Of a DNA stretch of 35,100 nucleotides, positions 26,013 through 33,616 are shown piece after piece (position 1 is the first letter of the stretch; the number at the start of each line of letters is the position of its first letter). Origin of the DNA: Alphaproteobacteria bacterium. GTDB lineage: Bacteria; Pseudomonadota; Alphaproteobacteria; UBA9219. Location: NCBI GenBank assembly GCA_028866275.1, contig JAGWIK010000020.1, positions 1 through 35,100 on the forward strand, in the 5' to 3' direction. Under the pieces are notes generated by a model. That model saw only the letters and a list, made by a program, of their open reading frames with translations, did not search any database and was not told the DNA's origin. The position numbers and the translations under genes were made by a program.

Positions 26013-26827
26013 TTTCCGTGCGCGGCATCGGCCAGCGTGGCGACGAAGCCCAGCACATCGGCCGTAAGCCCTTGTTTGGGTTTGTTATCCCCGTCAAGAT
26101 TGGCGGCGATGCGGTTGACGATGGCGCTGCCCACCACCACCCCGTCGGCCACGGCGGCGATGTCGTGCGCCTGTTCAGGCGTGGTGATGCCGAACCCCAC
26201 CGCGACGGGCAGGTTGGTATGCGGGCGGATGGCGGCGACGGCGCGGGCCACAGGTTCGGCGGCGGCCTGTTTGGAGCCGGTGATGCCGGCAACGGAGACA
26301 TAGTACAAAAAGCCCCCTGCCCCGTTCAGAATTGTGGCGAGGCGATTTTCGTCCGTGGTGGGGGCGACCAGGCGCACGATGTCGATGCCGTGTTTTTGCG
26401 CCGCGGCGCGCAGGGTGGAATCTTCTTCGGGCGGCAGGTCGGCGATGATAAGCCCGTCGACGCCCGCGTTTTGCGCGTCGGCGGCGAAAGCGTCGATGCC
26501 ATAGGACAGAATGGGGTTGATATAGCCCATCAGGATGATCGGCGTTTCGGCGTCGGCACGGCGGAACGCGGCCACGGCGGCGATGATTTTCTTCATCGTG
26601 ATGCCGGCGGCGAAGGCGCGCAGATTGGCGCGTTCGATGGCGGGGCCATCGGCCATCGGGTCGCTGAACGGCATGCCGATTTCGATGAGGTCGCATCCGG
26701 CCTGCGGCAGGCCCGCCAGAATATGCGCGAAAGTTTCAAGATCGGGGTCGCCCGCGCTGATAAAGGGGATGAAGGCTTTGCGGCCGGCGGCCCTGAGCGC
26801 GGCGAAGCGTTTTTCGATGCGGGTCAT
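26009..26827 (-). CDS. trpA: tryptophan synthase alpha chain
   Basis: TrpA cleaves indole-3-glycerol phosphate to indole, which is channelled to TrpB. The 272-residue TIM barrel has catalytic Glu49 and Asp60 in [20 protein letters not shown], the loop [21 protein letters not shown] and the phosphate-binding [10 protein letters not shown] and [11 protein letters not shown] 26827 overlaps the trpB stop by 4 bases (ATGA), giving coupled translation of the two subunits. Its last codons are GGA AAT TAG, and the stop lies in the terminal repeat of the element at 25718-26012. The insertion may therefore have replaced the native C-terminus or stop. Confidence 0.96.
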   Translation of the reverse strand: MTRIEKRFAALRAAGRKAFIPFISAGDPDLETFAHILAGLPQAGCDLIEIGMPFSDPMADGPAIERANLRAFAAGITMKKIIAAVAAFRRADAETPIILMGYINPILSYGIDAFAADAQNAGVDGLIIADLPPEEDSTLRAAAQKHGIDIVRLVAPTTDENRLATILNGAGGFLYYVSVAGITGSKQAAAEPVARAVAAIRPHTNLPVAVGFGITTPEQAHDIAAVADGVVVGSAIVNRIAANLDGDNKPKQGLTADVLGFVATLADAAHGN

Positions 26828-28035
26828 AGCGTCACCCCCAGCCGGCCGGCGATGGTATAGATGTCCTTGTCGCCGCGGCCCGACAGATTGACCACAAGCA
26901 GGTTGTCGCGCGGCAGGGCCGGCGCGATTTTTTCCAGATAAGCCAGCGCGTGCGCGGATTCCAGCGCGGGCAGGATGCCTTCCTTTTTCGCGCATAGTTG
27001 AAACGCGGCCACGGCTTCGTCGTCGGTCGCGGGCACGTAATTCACGCGTTTCCGGTCGAACAGCCACGCATGTTCGGGGCCGATGCCGGGATAGTCGAGC
27101 CCCGCCGAGATCGAATGGGCTTCCTGAATCTGGCCGTCGTCATTTTGCAGGAAATAGCTGCGCATGCCGTGCAGCACGCCGTCGCGCCCGCCCGCCAGCG
27201 ACGCCGCGTGTTTATCCGTGTTCAGCCCGTGGCCCGCGGCTTCGACCGCGAACATGTTGACCGACGGTTCGTTGAGGAATTCGTAAAACAGGCCCATGGC
27301 GTTCGACCCGCCGCCGACACAGGCGACCAGCGTGTCGGGCAGCCGGCCTTCGGCTTCCATCATTTGCGCGCGGGTTTCGCGGCCGATGATCGATTGAAAG
27401 TCGCGCACCATCATGGGGTACGGGTGCGGGCCGCCGACGGTGCCGATGATGTAAAAAGTATCGTGAACATTGGCGACCCAGTCGCGCAACGCCCCGTTCA
27501 TCGCGTCTTTGAGCGAGCGCGAGCCGGATGTTACCGCTTTGACTTCCGCGCCCAGCAGGCGCATGCGGAAGACGTTGGGTTTTTGCCGTTCGATGTCGAG
27601 TTCGCCCATGTAAATGGTGCAGGGCAGGTTGAACAATGCCGCGACGGTGGCCGTCGCCACGCCATGTTGCCCCGCGCCGGTTTCGGCGATGATGCGGGTT
27701 TTGCCCATGCGTTTGGCGAGCAATATCTGCCCCATGCAATGGTTGATTTTATGCGCACCGGTGTGATTCAGTTCTTCGCGTTTCAGGTAGATTTTCGCGC
27801 CGCCGAAATGGTCGGTCAGCCGTTGCGCGTAATAAAGCGGCGACGGGCGGCCGACATAGTGTTTCAGATAGTAATCGAGTTCGGTTTGAAAGGCCGGGTC
27901 GGCCTTGGCCTGTTCATAGGCCTGTTCCACCGCAAGGATCAGCGGCATCAGCGTTTCGGCGACATAGCGCCCGCCATAGGGGCCGAAATGGCCGTGCGCG
28001 TCGGGTTGGGCGGTGTAGCTGTTAAGTTTGGTCAT
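26824..28035 (-). CDS. trpB: tryptophan synthase beta chain
   Basis: TrpB is the PLP enzyme that joins indole and serine into tryptophan. The 403 residues have [15 protein letters not shown] near the N-terminus, the PLP lysine in [15 protein letters not shown] (Lys96), [18 protein letters not shown] and the phosphate-binding loop [29 protein letters not shown] and NLSGRGDKD complete the signature. It is the standard TrpB1 type. It is coupled to trpA through ATGA. The upstream neighbour is the Dot/Icm-like icmJ (52-bp gap), with trpF not visible in the window. Confidence 0.97.
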   Translation of the reverse strand: MTKLNSYTAQPDAHGHFGPYGGRYVAETLMPLILAVEQAYEQAKADPAFQTELDYYLKHYVGRPSPLYYAQRLTDHFGGAKIYLKREELNHTGAHKINHCMGQILLAKRMGKTRIIAETGAGQHGVATATVAALFNLPCTIYMGELDIERQKPNVFRMRLLGAEVKAVTSGSRSLKDAMNGALRDWVANVHDTFYIIGTVGGPHPYPMMVRDFQSIIGRETRAQMMEAEGRLPDTLVACVGGGSNAMGLFYEFLNEPSVNMFAVEAAGHGLNTDKHAASLAGGRDGVLHGMRSYFLQNDDGQIQEAHSISAGLDYPGIGPEHAWLFDRKRVNYVPATDDEAVAAFQLCAKKEGILPALESAHALAYLEKIAPALPRDNLLVVNLSGRGDKDIYTIAGRLGVTL

Positions 28036-28087
28036 GGCATCACGGGAATGGAAAAAGAAAGAAGGGTGGCCGCGCCGCGAAAAGGAT

Positions 28088-28738
28088 TTACGCGACTTTG
28101 GCGAATAAATCGCGCCACGATGCGGCGGGGATTTTGCCGAACGGGCCTTGGGGCGAGCGCCAGAATGTGACCATTTGCGGGAAGCCGTTCACGTCGCCGC
28201 CCTTGCCGCGCACCATATATTTGTCGTTGGGCAACAGGCGGATGCCGTCGAGTTTTTTGGCCGCCGCCGCGCTTTCTTTGTCGGTCAGGTTTTCATGCAG
28301 CACGGTGGCCAGCACCAAAGGATCATCCGTGCCGAGGCGTTTTTTGGCTTCGGCGCGGCGGGCGGCCAGCGCGTCGAGCGCGCGCGCGGCGGCATCGGCC
28401 ACGTCGGTTTGGTCTTCGTCATCGCGGGCGATATAGGCGGCGCGGGCGATGTGGTTGAGTTCGGCCTGCGAAATTTCAGGCAGCCAGATCAGAATGCCGC
28501 CGCCCATAAGGCCGGCGCGTTCCAGCGCCACGACCTGTTCGCAAAAAGTGCAGGCGGTGACATAGCCGTCCGATGTCGGCACGACGCGTTGATAATGCGT
28601 AGACGAAAAACCGCAGAACCGGCAGGTATAGCCGTCGCGGTTGAGGATTCTTTCGGTTTCGGGCTTCGACGGCGGCCTGCCGCCGCCCTTGGCGTCGGGC
28701 TTTCGTCCGACGCCAAGGGTTAGAGGGAGGAAAGACAA
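28088..28738 (-). CDS. icmJ: IcmJ/DotN-like type IVB secretion protein
   Basis: This 216-residue protein begins with LPLTLGV, followed by a zinc-site region with Cys39-x2-Cys42 (CRFCGF) and Cys63-x2-Cys66 (CTFCEQ), then [20 protein letters not shown]. This series matches my recollection of Legionella IcmJ/DotN, an HNH-like zinc protein of the type IV coupling complex that helps load substrates. The likely start is TTG 28738, nine bases after the stop of the IcmD-like gene, since no ATG or GTG precedes the conserved LPLTLGV. The middle part (about 100-150) is Ala/Asp-rich. It is cotranscribed with the IcmD-like gene. Confidence 0.72.
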   Translation of the reverse strand: MSFLPLTLGVGRKPDAKGGGRPPSKPETERILNRDGYTCRFCGFSSTHYQRVVPTSDGYVTACTFCEQVVALERAGLMGGGILIWLPEISQAELNHIARAAYIARDDEDQTDVADAAARALDALAARRAEAKKRLGTDDPLVLATVLHENLTDKESAAAAKKLDGIRLLPNDKYMVRGKGGDVNGFPQMVTFWRSPQGPFGKIPAASWRDLFAKVA

Positions 28739-28747
28739 AACAGCGCC

Positions 28748-29143
28748 TTACATGCCGCCGATATTGGTGAAGCTGGCACCACCGCCGGTCACGCTGACAT
28801 TGTTAAGAGTACCGGTCATGGTCGAGGCGACGGCAGGCGCGGCAAGGAAAGCCCCGCCAGCCGCGAGTTTGCCGAGAGCCGGGCCGAGTTTGTTCTGGCC
28901 GGGGTTATCGGCATGTTTCTTGGCATCGGAAATGCCGACGACGACCATGACAGTGCCCAGGGCATAGCTGGCATAGCTGGCGAATTTGACAAACGGATCC
29001 ATAACGCCGTTTTGCGCGGCAGAGCCGACAGCGGCGAGATTCTGGGCCAGCGCATCGGCCGGGACGATGGCCGTGAAAGTGGCCGCAATCATCAAGCCGG
29101 TCAACACATCGTTGAGCAGTTCTTGTTTCATGATGTTCTTCAT
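28748..29143 (-). CDS. icmD: IcmD/DotP-like type IVB secretion membrane protein
   Basis: This 131-residue protein, close to the 132 of Legionella IcmD as I recall it, has a signal or first membrane helix at about 14-33. A second hydrophobic unit spans about 55-106: FASYASYALGTVMVVVGISD, KKHADNPGQNKLGPALGKLA, then GGAFLAAPAVAS. The Y-x2-G-...-G-...-K-x-H-x-D-N-P-x-Q pattern is that of IcmD/DotP. ATG 29143 is chosen because a GGGAG site lies nine bases upstream; the longer frame to 29203 starts with an unlikely peptide. It probably forms part of the inner-membrane or periplasmic apparatus. A perfect CtrA box lies 76 bases upstream. Confidence 0.7.
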   Translation of the reverse strand: MKNIMKQELLNDVLTGLMIAATFTAIVPADALAQNLAAVGSAAQNGVMDPFVKFASYASYALGTVMVVVGISDAKKHADNPGQNKLGPALGKLAAGGAFLAAPAVASTMTGTLNNVSVTGGGASFTNIGGM

Positions 29144-29202
29144 CTGTCTTCTCCCTTGGGGGTTCAAGTTAAATCGATAAAATTTAATGTTATTTAGGTT
29201 CA

Positions 29203-29233
29203 ATTTAAGCCTTGTTTGTTAACGACCGCTTAA
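29203..29233 (-). promoter_or_regulatory. CtrA-box promoter of the icmD-like gene
   Basis: TTAA-CGACCGC-TTAA (29219-29233) is a perfect CtrA half-site pair with N7 spacing. A weak -10, TTAAAT (29208-29203), follows after 10 bases on the minus strand. The ATG is about 60 bases beyond. The box lies between the dotE-like and icmD-like genes. Confidence 0.55.
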
Positions 29234-29313
29234 TTTGCACCTTCGTCCCAATGCTATCCGGATTCATATTTCTTGGCAATATGCGTTTTATTTTCAGGCG
29301 TTTTTGTGGGGTA

Positions 29314-29329
29314 GATCCTGACCCTAATT
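29314..29329 (-). repeat. solo copy of the MITE end at a second gene's stop codon
   Basis: The minus strand reads AATTAGGGTCAGGATC, differing at one base from the trpA-side end of the element at 25718-26012 (AATTAGGGTCAGGACC). In both places the TAG is the stop codon of the gene that ends there, and Asn (AAT) is the last residue. No partner end is seen nearby, so this is a relic or a shared short motif. Confidence 0.5.
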
Positions 29330-30304
29330 AAACAGCTGCGTCCCGAAAGTCGAATTCATGATCTCGAGGAACGAAAATACATTAATGGCCAGCACGCCGC
29401 CGACGATATGGGTGATGCCCTGCGCCATGGTGACATTGCCGCCGCCTTCGACGACTTTTTTCATCACCAGCCAGCCGCGCACGAAAGCGATAACGCCGAT
29501 GATCTGGACAAAGGTGAGCGCGGCGGTCACCGCCGTCTGGAACTGCGCCGACGCGCCGCCCGCCAGCGATGCGGCGTAGGACCAGTTGATGACGCTGGAG
29601 GTTCCCAGCGTGGTGTCGCCAAAAACCGACGCCAGCATCACGTTAAGATTATCGCCGATTGTCATCAGCAATGCGCCAAAGACGATGTTGGTGAGGATGC
29701 TGTGAACGGAATAGGTCCGGGCATCGATGCCGTGCTTGGATGCCTTGACGAGGCCGTTGACGACCATGAAAAGCCCGGCGACAATCGCAATAAGGGAGAC
29801 AAGGCTGATCAGCGGCGCTTTGATATTGCCGACGAAATTCGCCAACATGACGTCGAGCGTCGATGCCCCGCCGGTCATGCCCGGCGCGCCGCACACCAAA
29901 GATCCGCCCGAAGCCGATGCGCCGTAGATGCTTGCGATGACGCAGTCAATCACGCTCGGCAAGGCCAGGAGACACGCGCCCCCAAGCCACAGCATGAGAG
30001 GCCGTGCGAGGGAATTTTCAGTCGGGCGGTCCGTATGAAGCCGCAGATGATGGATGCCGCGGACGACGCAAAACACGCCCGCCACATAGGCCGCATACTG
30101 AAAAATAAAAGCGAATGCCTTGGTATTGGCAAAAGCGTCGCAGAACATGTCGCCCAGCGAGGCGGCGTCATAAGTCGCCGAGCCCGAGGCAACACCTGCC
30201 GCGCTTTGAGCAAAAGCCAGGTCGCCGGACGCGAAATAAATCGCCGCCGCCGCAAGAACCGTCAGGGCGGGAAAGGCGTTTTTTGTAAAAACATTCTTAA
30301 ACAA
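29324..30304 (-). CDS. IcmC/DotE-like membrane protein with an N-terminal IcmD-like module
   Basis: This 326-residue protein has a signal-like helix (about 11-33) and six or seven further hydrophobic segments. Residues 69-120 (QYAAYVAGVFCVVRGIHHLR, HTDRPTENSLARPLMLWLGG) align with residues 55-106 of the IcmD-like neighbour. The C-terminal half (about 150-326) has FVQIIGVIAFVRGWLVMKKV and ITHIVGGVLAINVFSFLEIM, the pattern of IcmC/DotE. It therefore looks like a fusion of two related type IVB modules (inference). The start is TTG 30304, with AGGGG upstream; no ATG precedes the signal helix. It is controlled by a CtrA-box promoter. Confidence 0.68.
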   Translation of the reverse strand: MFKNVFTKNAFPALTVLAAAAIYFASGDLAFAQSAAGVASGSATYDAASLGDMFCDAFANTKAFAFIFQYAAYVAGVFCVVRGIHHLRLHTDRPTENSLARPLMLWLGGACLLALPSVIDCVIASIYGASASGGSLVCGAPGMTGGASTLDVMLANFVGNIKAPLISLVSLIAIVAGLFMVVNGLVKASKHGIDARTYSVHSILTNIVFGALLMTIGDNLNVMLASVFGDTTLGTSSVINWSYAASLAGGASAQFQTAVTAALTFVQIIGVIAFVRGWLVMKKVVEGGGNVTMAQGITHIVGGVLAINVFSFLEIMNSTFGTQLFN

Positions 30305-30383
30305 TGACTTATACCCCTTTGACGGGCGGTTTGGTGCCGGTTCCGTCGATGCGGCAGATGTTCCTTTTTACACTTCTGAGGGT

Positions 30384-30416
30384 ATTTTGCCAATAAAGTA
30401 ATTAAAAAGCTTTTAA
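30384..30416 (-). promoter_or_regulatory. CtrA-box promoter of the IcmC-like gene
   Basis: TTAA-AAAGCTT-TTAA (30402-30416) is a perfect CtrA box within a larger palindrome (AATTAAAA-AGC-TTTTAATT, 30400-30418). On the minus strand, after 12 bases, CAAAAT (30389-30384) can serve as -10. The alternative is a sigma-70 promoter TTGGCA-N17-TAAAAA (30393-30365). The AT-rich palindrome could also terminate the upstream lpt operon. Confidence 0.55.
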
Positions 30417-30458
30417 TTTCGTAAGTATGACGGGGGGTTGGCCGTCGCCGGGCTGGGG

Positions 30459-31319
30459 TCATCCCCCTGCGGATTCATACATTTTTCCAACCAGCGGGTA
30501 CAGCAACCTGTCGCGGTCGTCGGCCCAGCGGATGATGGAAAGCTTGCCGTCGAAATCTTCGACCATCGCGGTGCAGGATTCGACCCAGTCGCCGTCGTTG
30601 AGATAAAGCACAGACCCGATTTGCCGCATTTCGGCATGGTGGATATGGCCGCACAGCACGGCGTCGGTTTTTTGCTGCGCCGCGCTTTCGGCGATAAAGG
30701 TTTCGAACGAGCTGATATGATCGACGGCGTTTTTGACTTTGTGTTTCAGGTAAGCCGACAACGACCAGTAAGGCAGCCCCATTTTTTTGCGCGCGGCGTT
30801 GAAGATGCGATTGACGAACAAGGCGACGTCATAGGCTTTGTCGCCCAGATGCGCGAGCCATGTGGCGTAACCGACAACGGCGTCAAACTGGTCGCCATGC
30901 AGGACAAGGATGCGTTTGCCGTCGGCGGTTTCGTGGATGGTTTCGTTGACGACATAGACGCCGCCGAAATGCAGGCCGCAGAAAGGCCGCGCCGCTTCGT
31001 CGTGATTGCCGGGAACGTAAAAAACCTTGGTGCCGTGGCGGGCGCGGCGCAGGATTTTCTGCACCACGTCGTTATGCGCCTGCGGCCAGTACCAGCGGCG
31101 GCGCAAATGCCAGCCGTCGACGATGTCGCCGACCAGATAGAGATATTCCGATTCCGTATGGCGCAGGAAGTCGAGCAGCCTTTCCGCCTGGCAACCGCGC
31201 GTGCCGAGATGGATGTCGGATATCCAGATGCTGCGGTAACGCAGCACGGGGTCGTCGCGGCGTTCCGAACCGGGAAGCGTATCGGTTTCAGGGACAGGCG
31301 CGGCGGGCGTGGGGGTCAT
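30459..31319 (-). CDS. metallophosphoesterase, LpxH-like UDP-2,3-diacylglucosamine diphosphatase family
   Basis: This 286-residue calcineurin-like phosphoesterase has the full metal-binding set: ISDIHLG (Asp35, His37), VGDIVDGW (Asp65), PGNHDE (Asn105, His106), HGDQFD (His141) and CGHIHHAE near residue 225. The family includes LpxH-type enzymes, which hydrolyse UDP-diacylglucosamine to lipid X in lipid A synthesis, and looser relatives. ATG 31319 overlaps the lptG stop as ATGA, so it is coupled to LPS export genes. This supports an LPS role. It is followed by a 154-bp gap with the CtrA-box promoter of the secretion gene. Confidence 0.78.
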   Translation of the reverse strand: MTPTPAAPVPETDTLPGSERRDDPVLRYRSIWISDIHLGTRGCQAERLLDFLRHTESEYLYLVGDIVDGWHLRRRWYWPQAHNDVVQKILRRARHGTKVFYVPGNHDEAARPFCGLHFGGVYVVNETIHETADGKRILVLHGDQFDAVVGYATWLAHLGDKAYDVALFVNRIFNAARKKMGLPYWSLSAYLKHKVKNAVDHISSFETFIAESAAQQKTDAVLCGHIHHAEMRQIGSVLYLNDGDWVESCTAMVEDFDGKLSIIRWADDRDRLLYPLVGKMYESAGG

Positions 31320-32407
31320 CCATCCTCCAGATGTAAAAGCGCGGCGTTGGCCAGCGCCAGCGCGGCCAGCGGTATCGCCCACGACGCCAGCGCCACCGGC
31401 AAAGTCTGGTTCAGGCCCAGCGCGCCGACGACGTTGTTAAGCGTGTAGACGAAGCTGCCCAGCAGCACGCCCGCGATGATCATGCCCGTGACGCCGCCGC
31501 GCCGGTTCATGCGCAGGGCGAAACACGCCGCGAAAAAGACCATCGCGCACAACAAGACGGGCTGCGACAGCAGATCCTGAAACGCCAGCTGGTGCGCGGT
31601 CGGCGGCAGGCCGATGGCGCGCAGCGCGCGGATGAAGCGCGGCAATTCCCAGAACGAAATTGTGTCTGGCGATTGCATGCTTTCCTGAATCTTGCCGAAA
31701 GTCAGCGTGGTCGGCAATTGCCAGTCGTCGCTGTGCTGCGGCGGCTGTTTGTCCATATTGATCCAGGCGTCGCGCGCATCCCATTGGCCGTCGGCCAGCA
31801 CCGCCTTGGGCGCGTCGACGCGTCCCAGATAATTGCCGTTATCGTCATAGATCAATGCCATCAACGGCGTCAGGGTCAACGGATTCATATCGACATGGTC
31901 GGCATGAAGCAGGTAACGCCGCCCGTCGCTCGACTGGCGCAGCCACAGCCCCGCGCCCGTCAGTTCGAGCGTCGGCACGCGGTCGAGATAGTGCATTTCC
32001 ATCGCTTTATACCGCGCATTCATCACGGCGCCCGCGGGATTGACGACCGCGATATTCAAAAGGCCGAACGCCAGCGTCACCCATAAAGCGGGGGCGAGAA
32101 ATTGCCACGCCGACACGCCCACCGACCGCGCGACGACCAGTTCCTGGCTGCGCGTCAGCCGCCAGAAGGTGAATAGTCCGGCGAACAGAACGACAAAAGG
32201 CAGGACGCGTTCGATGGTTTCCGGTAGTTTGTAAAAACCCATTTCCAGCACGATGGCAAAGCCGACATCGGGCCGTCCGCCGGCGCGGCGCATCAGTTCC
32301 GCCACTTCGAACAGATAGATGATGCCCGACAGCGCGAACAGGAAGGCCAGAAACCACAGCAGATATTGCCGTCCCAGATAGCGGTTCAGAACCCAGCGTT
32401 TGATCAT
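31316..32407 (-). CDS. lptG: LPS export permease LptG
   Basis: LptG is one of the two inner-membrane subunits that, with the ATPase LptB and LptC, extract LPS and send it along the Lpt bridge. The 363 residues show six membrane segments in two groups of three, around a beta-jellyroll periplasmic domain (about 130-270, with LELTGAGLWLRQSSDGRRYL). The N-terminal VLNRYLGRQYLLWFLAFLFA and the C-terminal LNNVVGALGLNQTLPVALAS fit the YjgP/YjgQ family. ATG 32407 overlaps the lptF stop by 4 bases (ATGA), and its own stop overlaps the next start in the same way. Confidence 0.92.
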   Translation of the reverse strand: MIKRWVLNRYLGRQYLLWFLAFLFALSGIIYLFEVAELMRRAGGRPDVGFAIVLEMGFYKLPETIERVLPFVVLFAGLFTFWRLTRSQELVVARSVGVSAWQFLAPALWVTLAFGLLNIAVVNPAGAVMNARYKAMEMHYLDRVPTLELTGAGLWLRQSSDGRRYLLHADHVDMNPLTLTPLMALIYDDNGNYLGRVDAPKAVLADGQWDARDAWINMDKQPPQHSDDWQLPTTLTFGKIQESMQSPDTISFWELPRFIRALRAIGLPPTAHQLAFQDLLSQPVLLCAMVFFAACFALRMNRRGGVTGMIIAGVLLGSFVYTLNNVVGALGLNQTLPVALASWAIPLAALALANAALLHLEDG

Positions 32408-33534
32408 GCCGGCCTCCGTCGCGCAAAGGGCAACAGGCGCAGCGATCCGATCCATTCGGCGTTGGCCAGCGCGAAGCCTGCCGGCGCGGGCAGCACGGCG
32501 ACGGCATAAAGCAGCGGCGTCCACATCGTCGATCGCGCCGCCATGCTGGACGCGGTCATGAACAAAGCCTGCGTCACCACGATGGCGATGGCGGCGACAA
32601 GGATGCGCCCGCCCATGCCGCGGCGGTTAAACGCGCCCGCCAGAATCGCCGCCAGCCCCATCAAGGCATAGGACAAGGACAGAAGCGGCGTGGCGATGCG
32701 GGCGTTGAGTTCGCCGGTGAAATGGTCGATGGGGCCGCGGACGCGCAGGTACGCGGCGGGCGGATGCAAAAGCTGGCGGATGGTCATTTCGCGCGTATCG
32801 GGGATGCGGCCGCCCGGCGGCGCGCGCAGCGCGTCGAGATCGAGCACATATTGGTCGAACGACAATTCCGACAATTTGCCCGTGGCGCGGTCCAGTTCCT
32901 GACGGCGTCCGTTGAAGATGATCAGGTGCGGCTGGCCGCCTTCGTCGCTGACCTGTCCTGTCGCCGCCATGGTCGTGACGGGATCGTCGGGGTTGCGCGT
33001 GTCTTCGATCAGGATGCCCTGCAAGGCGCCGTTGGCCCCGCGTTTATTGGCGTAAAATGTCACGCCGTCGGACAGATCGTTGAAACTGCCGGGATGCGAC
33101 AGGAAGACGGCGTAGCTGTCGCGTATTTTATATTGCAGTTCGACCAGCGCGCGGTTGGCGGCGGGCGTCATCCACAAAGTCAGGGCGTAGCCCAGAATGA
33201 CGGCGGCGGCGGCCATCATCAACGCGGGGCGGGTCAGCCGCCACGGGTCGATGCCCGCGGCGCGCATCACCGTCAATTCGCTGTCGACCGCCAGCCGGTG
33301 ATAGGTGAACACGACCGCGACCCCGACGCCCAGAGGCATGATAAGGGGCAGAAAAGTCAGGGCCGACAGGCCCATCAGGTGGAAAAACACCAGCATGGTC
33401 GAGGAATTTTCGATCACCAGCGACAACAGGCGAAAAGACTGGGTGAACAGCACGACAAAGGTGACCGCCCCCGTGGCGAACAGGAAGGCCCCGGCCAGTT
33501 GGCGCAGCAGGTAAAAGGTCAGGATGCGGTTCAT
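32404..33534 (-). CDS. lptF: LPS export permease LptF
   Basis: This 376-residue partner of LptG in the LptBFGC transporter begins ILTFYLLRQLAGAFLFATGA and has the conserved transport-groove region LPLIMPLGVGVAVVFTYHRL followed by DSELTVMRAAGIDPWRLTRP. The periplasmic domain spans about 130-270, then three more membrane helices (ATPLLSLSYALMGLAAILAG). It is the first gene of a coupled set lptF-lptG-LpxH-like, transcribed leftwards. It is divergent from pepA, a neighbourhood found widely in proteobacteria. Confidence 0.93.
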   Translation of the reverse strand: MNRILTFYLLRQLAGAFLFATGAVTFVVLFTQSFRLLSLVIENSSTMLVFFHLMGLSALTFLPLIMPLGVGVAVVFTYHRLAVDSELTVMRAAGIDPWRLTRPALMMAAAAVILGYALTLWMTPAANRALVELQYKIRDSYAVFLSHPGSFNDLSDGVTFYANKRGANGALQGILIEDTRNPDDPVTTMAATGQVSDEGGQPHLIIFNGRRQELDRATGKLSELSFDQYVLDLDALRAPPGGRIPDTREMTIRQLLHPPAAYLRVRGPIDHFTGELNARIATPLLSLSYALMGLAAILAGAFNRRGMGGRILVAAIAIVVTQALFMTASSMAARSTMWTPLLYAVAVLPAPAGFALANAEWIGSLRLLPFARRRPA

Positions 33535-33616
33535 GAGCCGGTTTTTAGCATTTACTGGACAAAATGCCTAACCGGTTTAAGCTGAAAAGGCAAATAAACA
33601 TCCGAGGAATCGCCCC

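Noticed and set aside
26009-28035. Trp leader attenuator or T-box
   Set aside because: The 52 bp before trpB hold no leader peptide with tandem Trp codons and no clear competing hairpins.
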